In this document: positions 23,801 to 35,047 of the stretch, piece after piece | How positions within the stretch are numbered: the first letter of the stretch is position 1 | Layout of the letters: every line of letters starts with the position of its first letter | DNA from: Zanthoxylum bungeanum | Lineage: Eukaryota > Streptophyta > Magnoliopsida > Sapindales > Rutaceae | Assembly: GCA_019454045.1 (NCBI GenBank) | Contig: SKCR01038919.1 | Location: 33,260-97,259 of the forward strand | DNA: 64,000 nucleotides | Direction of reading: 5' to 3' | Notes under the pieces: model-generated | Databases searched by the model: none | What the model was told of the DNA's origin: nothing | Seen by the model: the letters and a program-made list of their open reading frames with translations, nothing else | Translations under genes and position numbers: made by a program

Positions 23801-24764
23801 AAACCTCGCGTTTTCTGATTTTTACTTCCAAAAACAAAAGAAAGAACTTTTAGATGCCATCCAAAAGATCCCGTATTGCTTTCAATAGTTGCTACTCAAA
23901 TATCTCTCACTTTATAATCACCTTTAATTCTAAAACAAACAAGTGGAATTGGTGCTCTGTTTATTCCCAGAACAGATCAACAACGAAATAATTATTTTAA
24001 AAGAAAAAGAATTTAAAGCTCCAACAGCCTATAAATTTAACTAACACAAAATTATACCACCCAATTAAAGTTGAAACATTTGATTTTACCTTAGTTAGAC
24101 TAATCTAACCAAAAAAAAAAACGAAAAAATGATAATTTTCAATTAGTTGACTTCAAATTAAATAATTTATATTTATATATATATATATACTAGTTTTTGC
24201 CCGTGCCTACGGCACTGTGTTACAGTATTTGCTCGTGCCTACGGCACGGTGTTACAGAATTAAATGATTTTATTTTTTAATTAAATAATGTCCGTGCCTA
24301 CGGCACGGTGTTACAGAATTAAATGATTTTATTTTTTAATTAAATGATTTTATTTTAACTTTCGATTTTTTAATTTGAAAATTTAAAAATTTTTGACCAT
24401 TTCCATCGATCAATTCACTCTCTTTCCTCCCATTACCAATGAAATGATCTGAGCCGTCAATTAAGCCACATAAAGAGAGCCGTTGGATACACTCTCTTTC
24501 CTCCAACACCATTCTCCTTTATTATATAGATATATTCAAAGAATGCAAAAGGACAGATAAATAAAAGCACAAAGTTGGCAACAACGAAAATGTAATCACA
24601 ATCACATTCTACAAGTAGAAAGTTGTTTACAAATCTATAAGAATATCGAAAGAAAAAGGAAAAGGAAACTGACCGATTCCGGGGTCAGTATCGATAATGA
24701 GCTTGGCATGCTTAGCGGAAGATCCCAAAACGACGTCGCCGCCGTGAGAATTCTCATTCGCCAT
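20886..24764 (-). CDS. URH1: Uridine nucleosidase 1 (inosine-uridine nucleoside hydrolase), nine exons, intact
   Basis: Cytosolic nucleoside hydrolase: splits uridine (and usually other nucleosides) into base and ribose for pyrimidine salvage. Exons, in transcript order: 24764-24674, 23263-23148, 23021-22962, 22477-22295, 22196-22092, 21651-21555, 21451-21344, 21225-21090, 20994-20886. All introns are GT-AG and phases join exactly, giving 334 residues, close to plant URH1. Motifs: DTDPGIDD at 25-32 (calcium and ribose binding, split by intron 1), FVHGSDGMGN at 98-107, ILALGPLTNLA in exon 4, LGNVNPAAEAN ending exon 5, and FLHDPVSF with the catalytic His at 258. The start is the only nearby in-frame ATG upstream of the DTDPG motif. 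Intron 1 (1410 bp) carries a Helitron. It is the only gene in the window that looks functional, and assignment to URH1 over URH2 rests on overall resemblance. Confidence 0.94.
24190..24530 (-). mobile_element. Non-autonomous Helitron in URH1 intron 1
   Basis: On the minus strand it begins TCTATATAATAAAGGAG and ends with a hairpin GTGCCGTAGGCAC followed by GGGCAAAAA and CTAG. The flanking bases are A on the 5' side and T on the 3' side. That is the Helitron signature: 5' TC, 3' hairpin then CTRR, insertion between A and T, no duplication. Three copies of the GTGCC-TAC-GGCAC hairpin occur near the 3' end (24203-24215 and two more by about 24310), two of them in ~60-bp direct repeats. Length 341 bp, no coding capacity. 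It is in the same orientation as the gene. Confidence 0.85.
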
Positions 24765-25000
24765 AACGCCTATACGTTATTATAAAAAATAAAAAATAAA
24801 TAAAAAAATAAAAAAAGACAAAAGACAAAAGGGATTTGTAGACAGTGAAAGAAATAGCAGACGTGGTGATTTTATGCTTCAGAGACGAGGAAGCGGAATG
24901 GGTGATGGCGCCCCCGCTCTCAAGTCGAGATTTGATTAGCTGGACCAATATCACAAATTAATTTCTACGTTTGTGATGGACTAACACGTGGATTCTTTTA
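24765..25000 (-). promoter_or_regulatory. URH1 upstream region with a G-box
   Basis: An A/T-rich run (24777-24820) precedes the ATG. A palindromic CACGTG at 24985-24990 lies about 220 bases upstream and could bind bZIP or bHLH factors. The transcription start is not apparent. Confidence 0.35.
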
Positions 25001-25177
25001 ACTGGCTGACTCTTCTAAATTTCTACCTTTTGACTCTTAGCATTTGCGATGCCACCACCAACCAACACCATGATCTCTGCAATTTATATATATTTTTATA
25101 AATAGCCAGGCCGAATATTATAAATAAAATAAAGCAAATCAGAGAATGTCATGTGACTACTGGCCTGGCCCGGCAAT

Positions 25178-25178
25178 T

Positions 25179-25210
<32 letters not shown>

Positions 25211-25236
25211 CTAATTTATATATATATATATATATA
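25178..25236. repeat. (TA)n microsatellite
   Basis: Nearly pure TA dinucleotides with two short interruptions, between the URH1 upstream region and Copia C4. Confidence 0.9.
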
Positions 25237-25499
25237 TTAATTTTTGGCCTGAATTGAGTAAATATTTTTTTCGGCATACAGTATATTCCAGAAAAGCGGG
25301 CTCTTAGAAACAAGATCTACAAGAAAGCAAGGGAAGATCCGTGACAGTGATAAAATTATGTTAAAATCGAATAATAGATTTGAAATCCTGGAATCAAACA
25401 AGAAGCATTTCAATTGAAAAAAATTGTTGTACATCTTGAAAGACAGAGCACATGCTGACAAGGAACCACGTATTTCTTATAATATGCTCCTCCATGTGC

Positions 25500-26242
25500 A
25501 AACACATGATTCATTCATTCTAAACTCTTTTACGGGTTTCAAGACCATATGATAATTTATCCCTCAACATGTGCTGTTATTCCCCTTCATTACCAAGACT
25601 CCCAGCAAGCATCATATTATCAAAATAAACTGCCTCCCCAATATCTTCGACAACAAATATCATATTGGTGCAACACGATTGTGGACTAAGATCACCAAAT
25701 TTTGTGCAAAATTCATTTTATAAAATGTCAATTCTCTTACATTTGCAGGCAATATGAATACAAAAGGAATGAATTTTGTAGCTTTCCGGAAACCTTTGAA
25801 TGTAAACACATTGGCATGCTGCAGTTCTTTTGTACCCTTGACTCACCATGAACGAGTCAAACTTCTTGTTCCACTGCCTTGATGCTTGCTTGAGGTCGTA
25901 CAAGCTCTTCTTCAGCTTGCAAACAAGGTTCTATTTTTTTGAAACCTTGAAATCTTCTAATTGCTCCATGTAGATCACCATGAAGAAATGTTGTCTTAAC
26001 ATCCATCTGTTCAAGCTCTAGGTTCAAACTAGCTACCAATCCTAGGATAACTCAGATTGAAGCCATTTTTACAACTGGTGAAAAAATTTCATTAAAGTCG
26101 ATTCTTTTTTTCTGTAAGAATCCTTTGACTACTACCCGGGCTTTGTGTTTCACCACAATTCCTCTGCCATCTTTCTTCAGCTTGAACACCTATTTGTTCT
26201 TCAATGTCTTCTTACCTTACGGGAGCTTAACGATCTCATAAG
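25500..26242 (-). pseudogene. Copia C4, reverse transcriptase part
   Basis: Minus-strand reading. NLELEQMDVKTTFLHGDLHG is the Copia reverse-transcriptase core with the catalytic Asp of the LDVKTAFLHG motif. A diverged stretch and then MYDLKQASRQWNKKFDSFM follow. A further trace resembling the YVDDMLVAG motif reads YFDNMMLAG near 25650. Several frame changes and stops are present. Upstream pol continues at 35048-35230 and 45268-46132; the gaps are two later insertions. The left limit is gradual decay. Confidence 0.85.
26238..26242. other. Target-site duplication ATAAG (left)
   Basis: ATAAG directly before the LTR start. The same five bases follow the other LTR at 35048-35052, and the Copia C4 reading continues across the two sites. 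Confidence 0.95.
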
Positions 26243-28484
26243 TGTAGATAACAGAACCTGGGCGACGCTGTTCTAGGCTCGCGGCCTAGTTGGGAGTACG
26301 AAATAACATGGAGTCGCCACCCGGTGTGAACCGGGACAAAGATTTAAGGCCGCACTCACCCCTCGCAAGGGAAGACCTCAAACCGTTGGGTTCGGAATGG
26401 TCCCTTACTTATGTCACTTGTGATGATATGATTTGTGCAATAAACTAACCGAATATATTCAACATTCATGCTCAAGGGTAATCTACGCCTAAGTCCGCAT
26501 GCATATTAATAACAATGAGAACCTATATCTAAGTTCGTATACTTCAAAGTAAGTTGTCATAACGGCAAACACGCAATAACATACAATCATCACACAAGCA
26601 TGCTCAATTATCTAATGCGGAAAATAAATAGGAATCTAAGCATAAATTTAAATTTAAATCCCTAATGTGAAAACAACCTAATCATGCATAAAGAAATAAC
26701 TTTCCATCGACTAAATCATGCTTAAGATAAATAAAATGCTAATAACCTAATCATGCTTTAATAACAAATAAATAACCTACGAACTACAACATGCTCAAAC
26801 ACAAGTTTGGATGAGACGAAATACGTGTCTCTTAAGTGGTACGTGGCGTTGTATCCCAAGTACAAACCGCACTACCGTCCATTCGGATTCGGCTACGGAA
26901 TTTACGTCCGGGTTTCCATCCTATATACCACAAAAGGGAACACATATTCCGCTCATCCAACAATCACATCATGCCTCAAACGACTCTCATGCGATAATTT
27001 TCAGATTAAATAAAATAAACGAAAGATGATGAATGAAAGGGTGCCCTCAGGTCTAACCTCTTTGGTCGTCTCAAGAAATGGCGTTACACGTCCGTTGGAA
27101 GGGTGAATGATCCGCAACTCTTTTGGTTCACTAACTCAACGTCTTTCCTCGCTGTTTTGCTGCTCGGGCTGCTGTCTTTACTCCGTTTCGCTGCTGTCTT
27201 GCTGCTGCGTTTCAGGTCACTGTTTTGGTTATTTAGGGGACTGTTTTGGGCGATTTGGAGGGCTAATTGGCTTGCGGTTTTAAGGGGTTTTAGGGGAAAC
27301 CTTGTGCAGTTTTTTAGTGCAGTTTTAGGGTAGTTTTAGGGCTGTTTTATGGGTTAAAATCGCAACAAAAACTGGGCAGAATGGGGAGGCAGAATGCGGC
27401 AGTTTAGGTGCAGTGCAGTGGGTGTTTTAGGCTTGGTTTCAGGCGTGCAGTGAGGCTATGTGTAGGGGCTGTTTGTGGCGACTTTAGGGCTGTGTAAGGG
27501 GCTATTTTGGCGTGGATTAGGGGCTGTGAAAGGAGGTTTAGGTGCGGCAAAGGGGCTGATCCGTGAGGGGGCAAGAAGTGCGCAGATGTTGCTTCTGTTG
27601 TGAGGAGTGGGGCTGGATAATAGCGTGAAGGTCACGTGTTGTGTTATGTGGCTAGTTGAGTGAAGGTTACGTGTTGTGCTATGTGGCTATTTAAGTGAAG
27701 GTTACCTGTGTGGGCGTGAATTTAGGCATCAACGTGAGGGGGGCAAGGGGCTTATGCGGCTTGGGTGCTTGCGTGAGAGTTGGTGGAGGCAATGTGTTTA
27801 CCGTGAGGAGTGTGAGAGCAGCTAGGTTATTTTCTTCCTGTTTTTTTTGTGAGAGTGAGCCAGCCAGCCAGGGTTTTGAATGTATGGAGAGGGGTTATTT
27901 TTATAGGTAAGGGGATGGGTTTTACCTTGTTAGGGAGGAATAAGATTTGTGAGATATTCTTTTATTAAAATGTGATAGGGGAAATCTTTAATTAAGGGAA
28001 GTGATTTGATTTATTCTTTTTAGTTAAGGATATGATTTATTTAAATTGGTAGGTGATTTAATTAAATTAGGAATGTGATTTATGTATTTTAGGAAAGGGA
28101 TTTAATATAATTTAGGAAGGTGATTTAATTTAATTTGGGAAGGTGATTTAATTTGTGAATGTGTTTTAATTTAATTTAATTTTGTTTTAATAATTATTTA
28201 ATTGTGAGATGTGTTTTAAATATTTTATTATTTATTTTTGAGATGTGTTTTAAATATTTTAATTATTTAATTTGTGAGATGTGTTTTAATGGGTTTGGTG
28301 TGTTTTAAAACAGAGGTCCAACAAGCAACCCGAAGCCAAACAACGAGGTTAAATCCAACGAAAATTCCATTTTCCAACTTTACCCTTCCAACGTCCGTTT
28401 CCCGCGACTTTCATGACTAAAGAGGTAGTTGCCTCCATACGAGACTCATCATTGGGCTAATGTGTAAAAAATGCAATGCCTACA
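26243..28484 (-). repeat. 3' LTR of the Tat/Ogre-like element
   Basis: Partner of 32811-35047. The two differ more often by one- or two-base indels than by substitutions. A TATA box (TATAAAAA on the minus strand) is at 27898-27905. The AT-rich segment 28140-28310 contains 3-4 units of about 37 bp with GTGAGATGTGTTTTAAATA. Identical short ORFs in both LTRs are not genes. Confidence 0.93.
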
Positions 28485-28499
28485 GTCGCCCCCACTTTG
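28485..28499 (-). other. Polypurine tract of the Tat/Ogre-like element
   Basis: CAAAGTGGGGGCGAC on the minus strand, directly before the LTR start TGTAGGCATTG. Confidence 0.85.
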
Positions 28500-28619
28500 A
28501 TGGGACTTTTGCAGTGTGTGACAATGACAATCCTATCAAAGTACGTGCAATGCATTTTTACTTACCTGGCTCGCCAGCTACCACCTGGTTTACCTGTTGC
28601 TCCGAACTGTATTTGATGA

Positions 28620-28830
28620 TGTGCCATTCCTGGCGTGCTAAACCCCATACCTAGGGCGTTGCGGTAGTCCACAATAGTCCATATGTCGTACTTGGCGTGC
28701 TAAACCCCGTACCTAGGGTGTCGCGGTTGCGTCTCCATACCTAGAGTGCCGCAGTTGTCTGAATGCCGTACCTGGCGTGCTAACCCCGTACTTGGGGTGT
28801 CGCGGTAGTCCACATAGTCTGATCTGAATT
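28620..28830 (-). repeat. VNTR block 1 (about 80-95 bp units)
   Basis: Two to three diverged units containing TGGCGTGCTAAACCCC, GTACCTAGGGTGTCGCGG and a GTCCAC or TCTCC link. Confidence 0.7.
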
Positions 28831-28844
28831 AAGTTGTGTTGTGG

Positions 28845-29625
28845 GTCTTGTTCCCAATCTGAGTTTGTTGTGCTGTGGGTCTTGTTCCCAATTTGTGTTG
28901 TGGGTCTTGTTCCCGATCTGAGTTGAGTTGAGGGTCTTATTCCCTTAATTGTGGGTCTTATTCCCGTGGGTCTTGTTCCTGAAGTGAGTTGAGGGTATTG
29001 TTCCCTGAATTGTGGGTCTTGTTCCCGAAGTGAGCTGAGGGTCTTGTTCCCTGAATTGTGGGTTTTGTTCCCGTGGGTCTTGTTCCCGAAGTGAGCTGAG
29101 GGTCTTGTTCCCTGAATTATGGGTTTTGTTCCCGTGGGTCTTGTTCCCAAAGTGAGCTGAGGGTCTTGTTCCCTGAATTGTGGGTTTTTTTCCCGTGGGT
29201 CTTGTTCCCGAAGTGAGCTGAGGGTCTTGTTCCCTGAATTGTGGGTTTTTGTTCCCGTGGGTCTTGTTCCCAAAGTGAGCTGAGGGTCTTGTTCCCTGAA
29301 TTATGGGTTTTGTTCCCGTGGGTCTTGTTCCCAAAGTGAGCTGAGGGTCTTGTTCCCTGAATTATGGTTTTGTTCCCGTGGGTCTTGTTCCCAAAGTGAG
29401 CTGAGGGTCTTGTTCCCTGAATTGTGGGTTTTGTTCCCGTGGGTCTTGTTCCCGAAGTGAGCTGAGGGTCTTGTTCCCTGAATTGTGGTTTTTGTTCCCG
29501 TGGGTCTTGTTCCCGAAGTGAGCTGAGGGTCTTGTTCCCTGAATTATGGGTTTTGTTCCCGTGGGTCTTGTTCCCAAAGTGAGATGAGGGTCTTGTTCCC
29601 TGAATTGTGGGTTTTGTTCCCGAAC
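28845..29625 (-). repeat. VNTR block 2: 61-bp tandem repeat, about 11 units
   Basis: Each unit contains GAGGGTCTTGTTCCCTGAAT, GTGGGTTTTGTTCCCGTGGG and CCCGAAGTGAGCT, with units of 60-62 bp. Because 61 is not a multiple of three, all three minus-strand frames stay open and give the same peptide-like string in rotation (GTRPTGTKP...). That is periodicity, not coding. The first units (28845-28975) are shorter and more diverged. Confidence 0.95.
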
Positions 29626-29637
29626 TGTTGATGTGAT

Positions 29638-29925
29638 GTGGTCCATTCCGAACTGTATCTCCATTCTTGGAGTGCCATTCCCAGCGTGCCATTCTCGACG
29701 TGCTCATTCTTGAGCTGTCCATTCCCGGACTATATCTCTATTCTCGGAGTGCCATTCCCGGCGTGCCATTCTTGGCGTGCTCATTCTCGAGCTGTCCATT
29801 CCCGGACTATATGTCCATTCTCGGAGTGTCATTCCTGGCGTGCCATTCTCGGCGTGCTCATTCTCGAGATGTCTATTCCCAGACTATATCTCCATTCTCG
29901 GAGTGCCATTCTCGGCAGAACTGAT
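29638..29925 (-). repeat. VNTR block 3: about 77-bp tandem repeat, 3.6 units
   Basis: Units start near 29650, 29728, 29804 and 29880 and contain GGACTATATCTCCATTC, GGAGTGCCATTC, GGCGTGCCATTCT and CTCATTCTCGAGCTGTCC. Confidence 0.9.
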
Positions 29926-30440
29926 CTGATATGATGCGGGCCTCGCCCCCAGAATGCCATGCCCGGCAGAAACTGATCTGATGCTATGTGGGCCTTCCCC
30001 CTAGAATGCCATACCCGACAGAAACTGATCTGATGCTATGTGGGCCTCGCCCCCAGAATGTTATATCTGGCAGAACTGATCTGATGTCTTCATACTCAGA
30101 GTACCGTACCTGGCTGATCTAATATCTCCATACTTGGAGTGCCGTACCTGGCAAAACTGATCTGATATCTCCATACCTGGAGTGCCGTACCTGGCAAAAC
30201 TGATATTGATGTCTCCATACTCGGAGTGCCATACCCGGAAAAACTGATGCTAATAATGATGTGGGCCTCGCCCCCAGAGTGCCATACCCGCCAAGACTGA
30301 TACTAAACTAATGTGGGCCTCGCCCCCAGAGTGCCATACCCGGCAACACTGATACCGATAATGATGTGGGCCTCGCCCCTAGAGTGCCATACCCGGCAAG
30401 ATTGATACTGATGCTAATATGGGCCTCGCCCCAGACTGAT
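29926..30440 (-). repeat. VNTR block 4: 55-65-bp repeats
   Basis: Two interleaved unit types: GTGGGCCTCGCCCCCAGA with GCCATACCCGGCA and ACTGATCTGATG, and a CTCCATACTTGGAG / GTGCCGTACCTGGCA variant at 30060-30240. CTCCATACTTGGAG is a short hairpin. Confidence 0.85.
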
Positions 30441-30870
30441 GCTGATGTTTGATATGGGCCTCGACCCTGGGACTCATTCCCGAAACTGCTGACAAGGTGG
30501 GCCTCGACCCTGAGATCCATTCCAGGATTCATTCCAAATTCTGACGACGTGGGCCTCGGCCCTGGGATTCATTCCCTGGATTCACTCCAAAACTCTAGCG
30601 ATATGGGATTCATTCCCCTGGGATTCATTCCCGAAACCCTGACGATGTGGGCCTCGACCCTGGGATTCATTCCCCAAACTGTTGATAAGGTGGGCCTCGA
30701 CCCTGAGTTGATACTGATGTGGGCCTCGCCCCAAACTGATACTGATGTGGGCCTCGCCCCCAGACTGAAACTGATGTGGACCTCACCCCAAACTGATGTG
30801 GGCCTCGCCCCAAACTGATACTGATATGGGCCTCAACCCCGAGACTCATCCCCAAACGGATACTGATACG
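30441..30870 (-). repeat. VNTR block 5: short repeats with GGGCCTCGACCCTG
   Basis: Irregular 30-60-bp units built on GTGGGCCTCGACCCTGGG, ATTCATTCC and ACTGATACTGATGTGG. It shares the GGGCCTCG core with block 4, so the blocks probably grew from one another. Confidence 0.85.
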
Positions 30871-32790
30871 TTGCTGATTCTGGTTGGCTTGTCTTTGCCG
30901 CTTTCTCTTTTTCTTCTTTGAAATATGTGAATACAAAACAAAACAAACACAAAAAAAAGAATGCAAAATATGTTACGTGTATGCATGCATGCATGAATGA
31001 ATTTCCTATTCCGCTGGGTTAGGTCTTCCGCCAGTTCTCCAAGTGATGCTCAGTCTTCTCTCTGCTCTCATGGCTCAATTTCTCGTTATTCTTCTTATTC
31101 ACGGGGTGGTAGACTGGTCGCTCCCTGTCTTAATTTAGCTTTCTGTTCTCCGCTGTTTGCACTTGGTCAAGATGAACCACATGGTGGGGCCTTCCATATC
31201 ATCATACATATCACATGCTATGCTACGAAATAGTCTCAATAGTTATACATATTATCGTCCTCAAGGAATGCCCAGTAATGAAACCAGAGAACCTTCAAAA
31301 CACTCGATGCAACTCAAATCTGAGTTTTTGAATAAATGATCTATGCCAGACTCAAAGTGTGTGTGGTGCAAAAGGTTCTTTCACAGCTTGATCCTTAAGC
31401 AAGCCAACTCAATGATTTCGTTTCAAAAATCGGGATTGGTGGGTCAAACCAACCTAGATGTCTCAATTATGCTCTGTAGTTGCTTTTCTGTGCTCAATGT
31501 GGTATGGTTTTCTTTCTCTTTTATCTCTTTCTTTTTTTCTTTTCATTTTGAACTTCTTTTTTTTTTTTTTTTTTTTTTCTTTTTCTCTTTTTTTTTTCAA
31601 CACACCTACCCTTTAAGGTAGCATTTCTCCTCATGGTGGTCCTAATACTCGCCCATGGGTAGCTTCACGCTTATTGGTTATAAGTGGTTTAATTCTTTTC
31701 TTTAGAGACTTTTCTTTCATTTTCAACCATACCAACATCATAACATAAGCAAATCAAGATAGACATCTAAGCAAACGGTCATTCACCGACCTACAATTTC
31801 TTCAACTAGTCACCTTGCCAACTACTCAGGTTTTCACCGCTAAGAACCTATAGTGAAGTGCTTACAAGTCTATCATAGATCAATCACTCAAAGTATCAGA
31901 TGAAAGTACATCAAGAGTTTATCGTTTCTAAGGTTTCACCTTAAAGCAATCAATTTCATCATCGGACTTATGTCTAACTATCAAAGACTAAAAACAAACA
32001 ACAATTTTTTTTTTCTTTTTTTTTTCTTTTTTTTTTTTTTTGGCCCACCATGGTCTTTCTATCCTTGTCGTAAGGTTCTCTGTTTCTTGGCTTCTTTTTT
32101 CCCGATGTCAATGTTTGTTAAACTCTTCTTTGACAAGTCTTTCTTTTTTTCTAACCCAACGGATATCTCTTTGATGGCTTTTAAGACACGAGGGTTAACA
32201 TGATGCATGTATGCATGAGATGCATGTGATGTATGAGACATAATATGCATGGGGTTATCAAAAGCATAAAGGGTGGCCCCAATAGGTCATACAACTATGG
32301 TTCACATGTGGGTTTACGAGAGTGTGGACAAAGGCTCTTGTTTGACGAAGGATTACCCACAACTAGGACTCCCAACTCAAGGGTTCAAGCGACCAAGTGA
32401 GTGCACCTTTTTTATACCTTACGGTACGTGCCAACGAGTTACGGTGTGTGACTAACTGTCGAATGGATTTCTCATTGTAGATTCCCCAGAGGGAGGGTGG
32501 AGCGAGGCTCTCTTAAGTACCCAAGCCCCTTAGGCTCTTATCGCTTGGTGTCAGGAATAAACAACGAGTCTTCCAAACTAGTCTGTCACAACGAGCTACA
32601 AATAATGATTATCTCGATGTCTTCACAGCTTTTCCTTATGAAAAGGTAGTGAGTGAAGGAAGACATCGAACCATTACCTAGCCTTAACAATGCCTTTGGT
32701 TACACCCTTTTCAACCCACGGTAAACACGGTTAACTAAAGCACAAATCATACACATCACAAGACATGATTTCGAGGCCAATTCTTTAAAT
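30871..32790 (-). other. Interior and leader of the Tat/Ogre-like element
   Basis: No gag or pol similarity in any frame. Long T runs at 31557-31600 and 32003-32042, a TGCATGCATG-type run at 30982-30995 and ATGCATG repeats at 32200-32255. In element sense this is the 5' leader after the primer site. ORFs crossing the T runs are low complexity. Confidence 0.6.
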
Positions 32791-32807
32791 CCCCAGTGGA
32801 GTCGCCA
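32791..32807 (-). other. Primer-binding site, tRNA-Arg type
   Basis: TGGCGACTCCACTGGGG on the minus strand, three bases from the LTR end at 32811. From general knowledge, Tat/Ogre elements use a tRNA-Arg primer with this type of sequence. Confidence 0.8.
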
Positions 32808-32810
32808 GAC

Positions 32811-35047
32811 TGTAGATAACAGAACCTGGGCGACGCTGTTCTAGGCTCGCGGCCTAGTTGGGAGTACGAAATAACATGGAGTCGCCACCCGGTGTGAACG
32901 GGACAAAGATTTAAGGCCGCACACTCACCCCTCGCAAGGGAAGACCTCAAACCGTTGGGTTCGGAATGGTCCCTTACTTATGTCACTTGTGATGATATGA
33001 TTTGTGCAATAAACTAACCGAATATTTCAACATTCATGCTCAAGGGTAATCTACGCCTAAGTCCGCATGCATATTAATAACAATGAGAACCTATATCTAA
33101 GTTCGTATACTTCAAAGTAAGTTGTCATAACGGCAAACACGCAATAACATACAATCATCACACAAGCATGCTCAATTATCTAATGCGGAAAATAAATAGG
33201 AATCTAAGCATAAATTTAAATTTAAATCCCTAATGTGAAAACAACCTAATCATGCATAAAGAAATAACTTTCCATCGACTAAATCATGCTTAAGATAAAT
33301 AAAATGCTAATAACCTAATCATGCTTTAATAACAAATAAATAACCTACGAACTACAACATGCTCAAACACAAGTTTGGATGAGACGAAATACGTGTCTCT
33401 TAAGTGGTACGTGGCGTTGTATCCCAAGTACAAACCGCACTACCGTCCATTCGGATTCGGCTACGGAATTTACGTCCGGGTTTCCATCCTATATACCACA
33501 AAAGGGAACACATATTCCGCTCATCCAACAATCACATCATGCCTCAAACGACTCTCATGCGATAATATTCAGATTAAATAAAATAAACGAAAGATGATGA
33601 ATGAAAGGGTGCCCTCAGGTCTAACCTCTTTGGTCGTCTCAAGAAAGGGCGTTACACGTCCGTTGGAAGGGTGAATGATCCGCAACTCTTTTGGTTCACT
33701 AACTCAACGTCTTTCCTCGCTGTTTTGCTGCTGCTCGGGCTGCTTCTTTACTCCGTTTCGCTGCTGTCTTGCTGCTGCGTTTCAGGTCACTGTTTTGGTT
33801 ATTTAGGGGACTGTTTTGGGCAATTTGGAGGGCTAATTGGCTTGCGGTTTTAAGGGGTTTTAGGGGAAACCTTGTGCAGTTTTTTAGTGCAGTTTTAGGG
33901 TAGTTTTAGGGCTGTTTTATGGGTTAAAATCGCAACAAAAACTGGGCAGAATGGGGAGGCAGAATGCGGCAGTTTAGGTGCAGTGCAGTGGGTGTTTTAG
34001 GCTTGGTTTCAGGCGTGCAGTGAGGCTATGTGTAGGGGCTGTTTGTGGCGACTTTAGGGCTGTGTAAGGGGCTATTTTGGCGTGGATTAGGGGCTGTGAA
34101 AGGAGGTTTAGGTGCGGCAAAGGGCTGATCCGTGAGGGGGCAAGAAGTGCGCAGATGTTGCTTCTGTTGTGAGGAGTGGGGCTGGATAATAGCGTGAAGG
34201 TCACGTGTTGTGCTATGTGGCTAGTTGAGTGAAGGTTACGTGTTGTGCTATGTGGCTATTTAAGTGAAGGTTACCTGTGTGGGCGTGAATTTAGGCATCA
34301 ACGTGAGGGGGGCAAGGGGCTTATGCGGCTTGGGTGCTTGCGTGAGAGTTGGTGGAGGCAATGTGTTTACCGTGAGGAGTGTGAGAGCAGCTAGGTTTTT
34401 TCTTCCTGTTTTTTTTTGTGAGAGTGAGCCAGCAGCCAGGGTTTTGAATGTGTGGAGAGGGGTTATTTTTATAGGCAAGGGGATGGGTTTTACCTTGTTA
34501 GGGAAGGAATAAGATTTGTGAGATATTCTTTTAATTAAAATGTGATAGGGGAAATCTTTAATTAAGGGAAGTGATTTGATTTATTCTTTTTAGTTAGGAT
34601 ATGATTTATTTAAATTGGTAGGTGATTTAATTAAATTAGGAATGTGATTTGTATTTTAGGAAGGGATTTAATATAATTTAGGAAGGTGATTTAATTTAAT
34701 TTGGGAAGGTGATTTAATTTGTGAAATGTGTTTTTAATTTAATTTAATTTGTTTTAATTATTTAATTTGTGAGATGTGTTTTTAAATATTTTAATTATTT
34801 ATTTTGTGAGATTGTTTTAAATATTTTAATTATTTAATTTGTGAGATGTGTTTAATGGGTTTGGTGTTGTTTAAAACAGAGGTCCAACAAGCAACCCGAA
34901 GCCAAACAACGAGGTTAAATCCAACAAATTCCATTTTACCCAACTTTACCCTTCCAACGTCCGTTTCCCGCGACTTTCATACTAAAGAGGTAGTTTCCTC
35001 CCGACTAGACTCATCATTGGCTAATGTGTAAAAAATCAATGCCTACA
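32811..35047 (-). repeat. 5' LTR of the Tat/Ogre-like element
   Basis: Matches 26243-28484. TATA box (TATAAAAA on the minus strand) at 34466-34473. It starts 35047 (TGTAGGCATTG) and ends 32811 in element sense, followed by the primer site. TSD ATAAG at 35048-35052. Confidence 0.93.

Larger units (their letters stand above)
26243..35047 (-). mobile_element. Complete Tat/Ogre-like non-autonomous LTR element without genes
   Basis: An 8805-bp element bounded by ATAAG duplications. LTRs are 2242 and 2237 bp (TGTAGGCATTG...TATCTACA on the minus strand). Orientation is fixed by the primer site (TGGCGACTCCACTGGGG, tRNA-Arg type as in Tat/Ogre elements) beside the right LTR and the polypurine tract CAAAGTGGGGGCGAC beside the left LTR. 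The 4.3-kb interior has no gag or pol. Its 3' half (in element sense) is several VNTR arrays, a known habit of Tat-lineage 3' regions. It must be moved by another element's proteins. It inserted into Copia C4. Confidence 0.93.

Noticed and set aside
26807..27029. Two ORFs repeated at 33375-33597
   Set aside because: They lie inside the paired LTRs, so duplication reflects LTR identity, not conservation of a protein.
28713..29722. Four overlapping minus-strand ORFs of 100-200 codons
   Set aside because: All are readings of the 61-bp tandem repeat in different frames; no non-repetitive coding signal.
28845..30870. Possible CRISPR array
   Set aside because: Units are contiguous tandem repeats without unique spacers, in a plant retroelement.
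31343..32203. Plus-strand ORFs rich in Phe
   Set aside because: They run through long T tracts in the non-coding interior of a minus-strand element.
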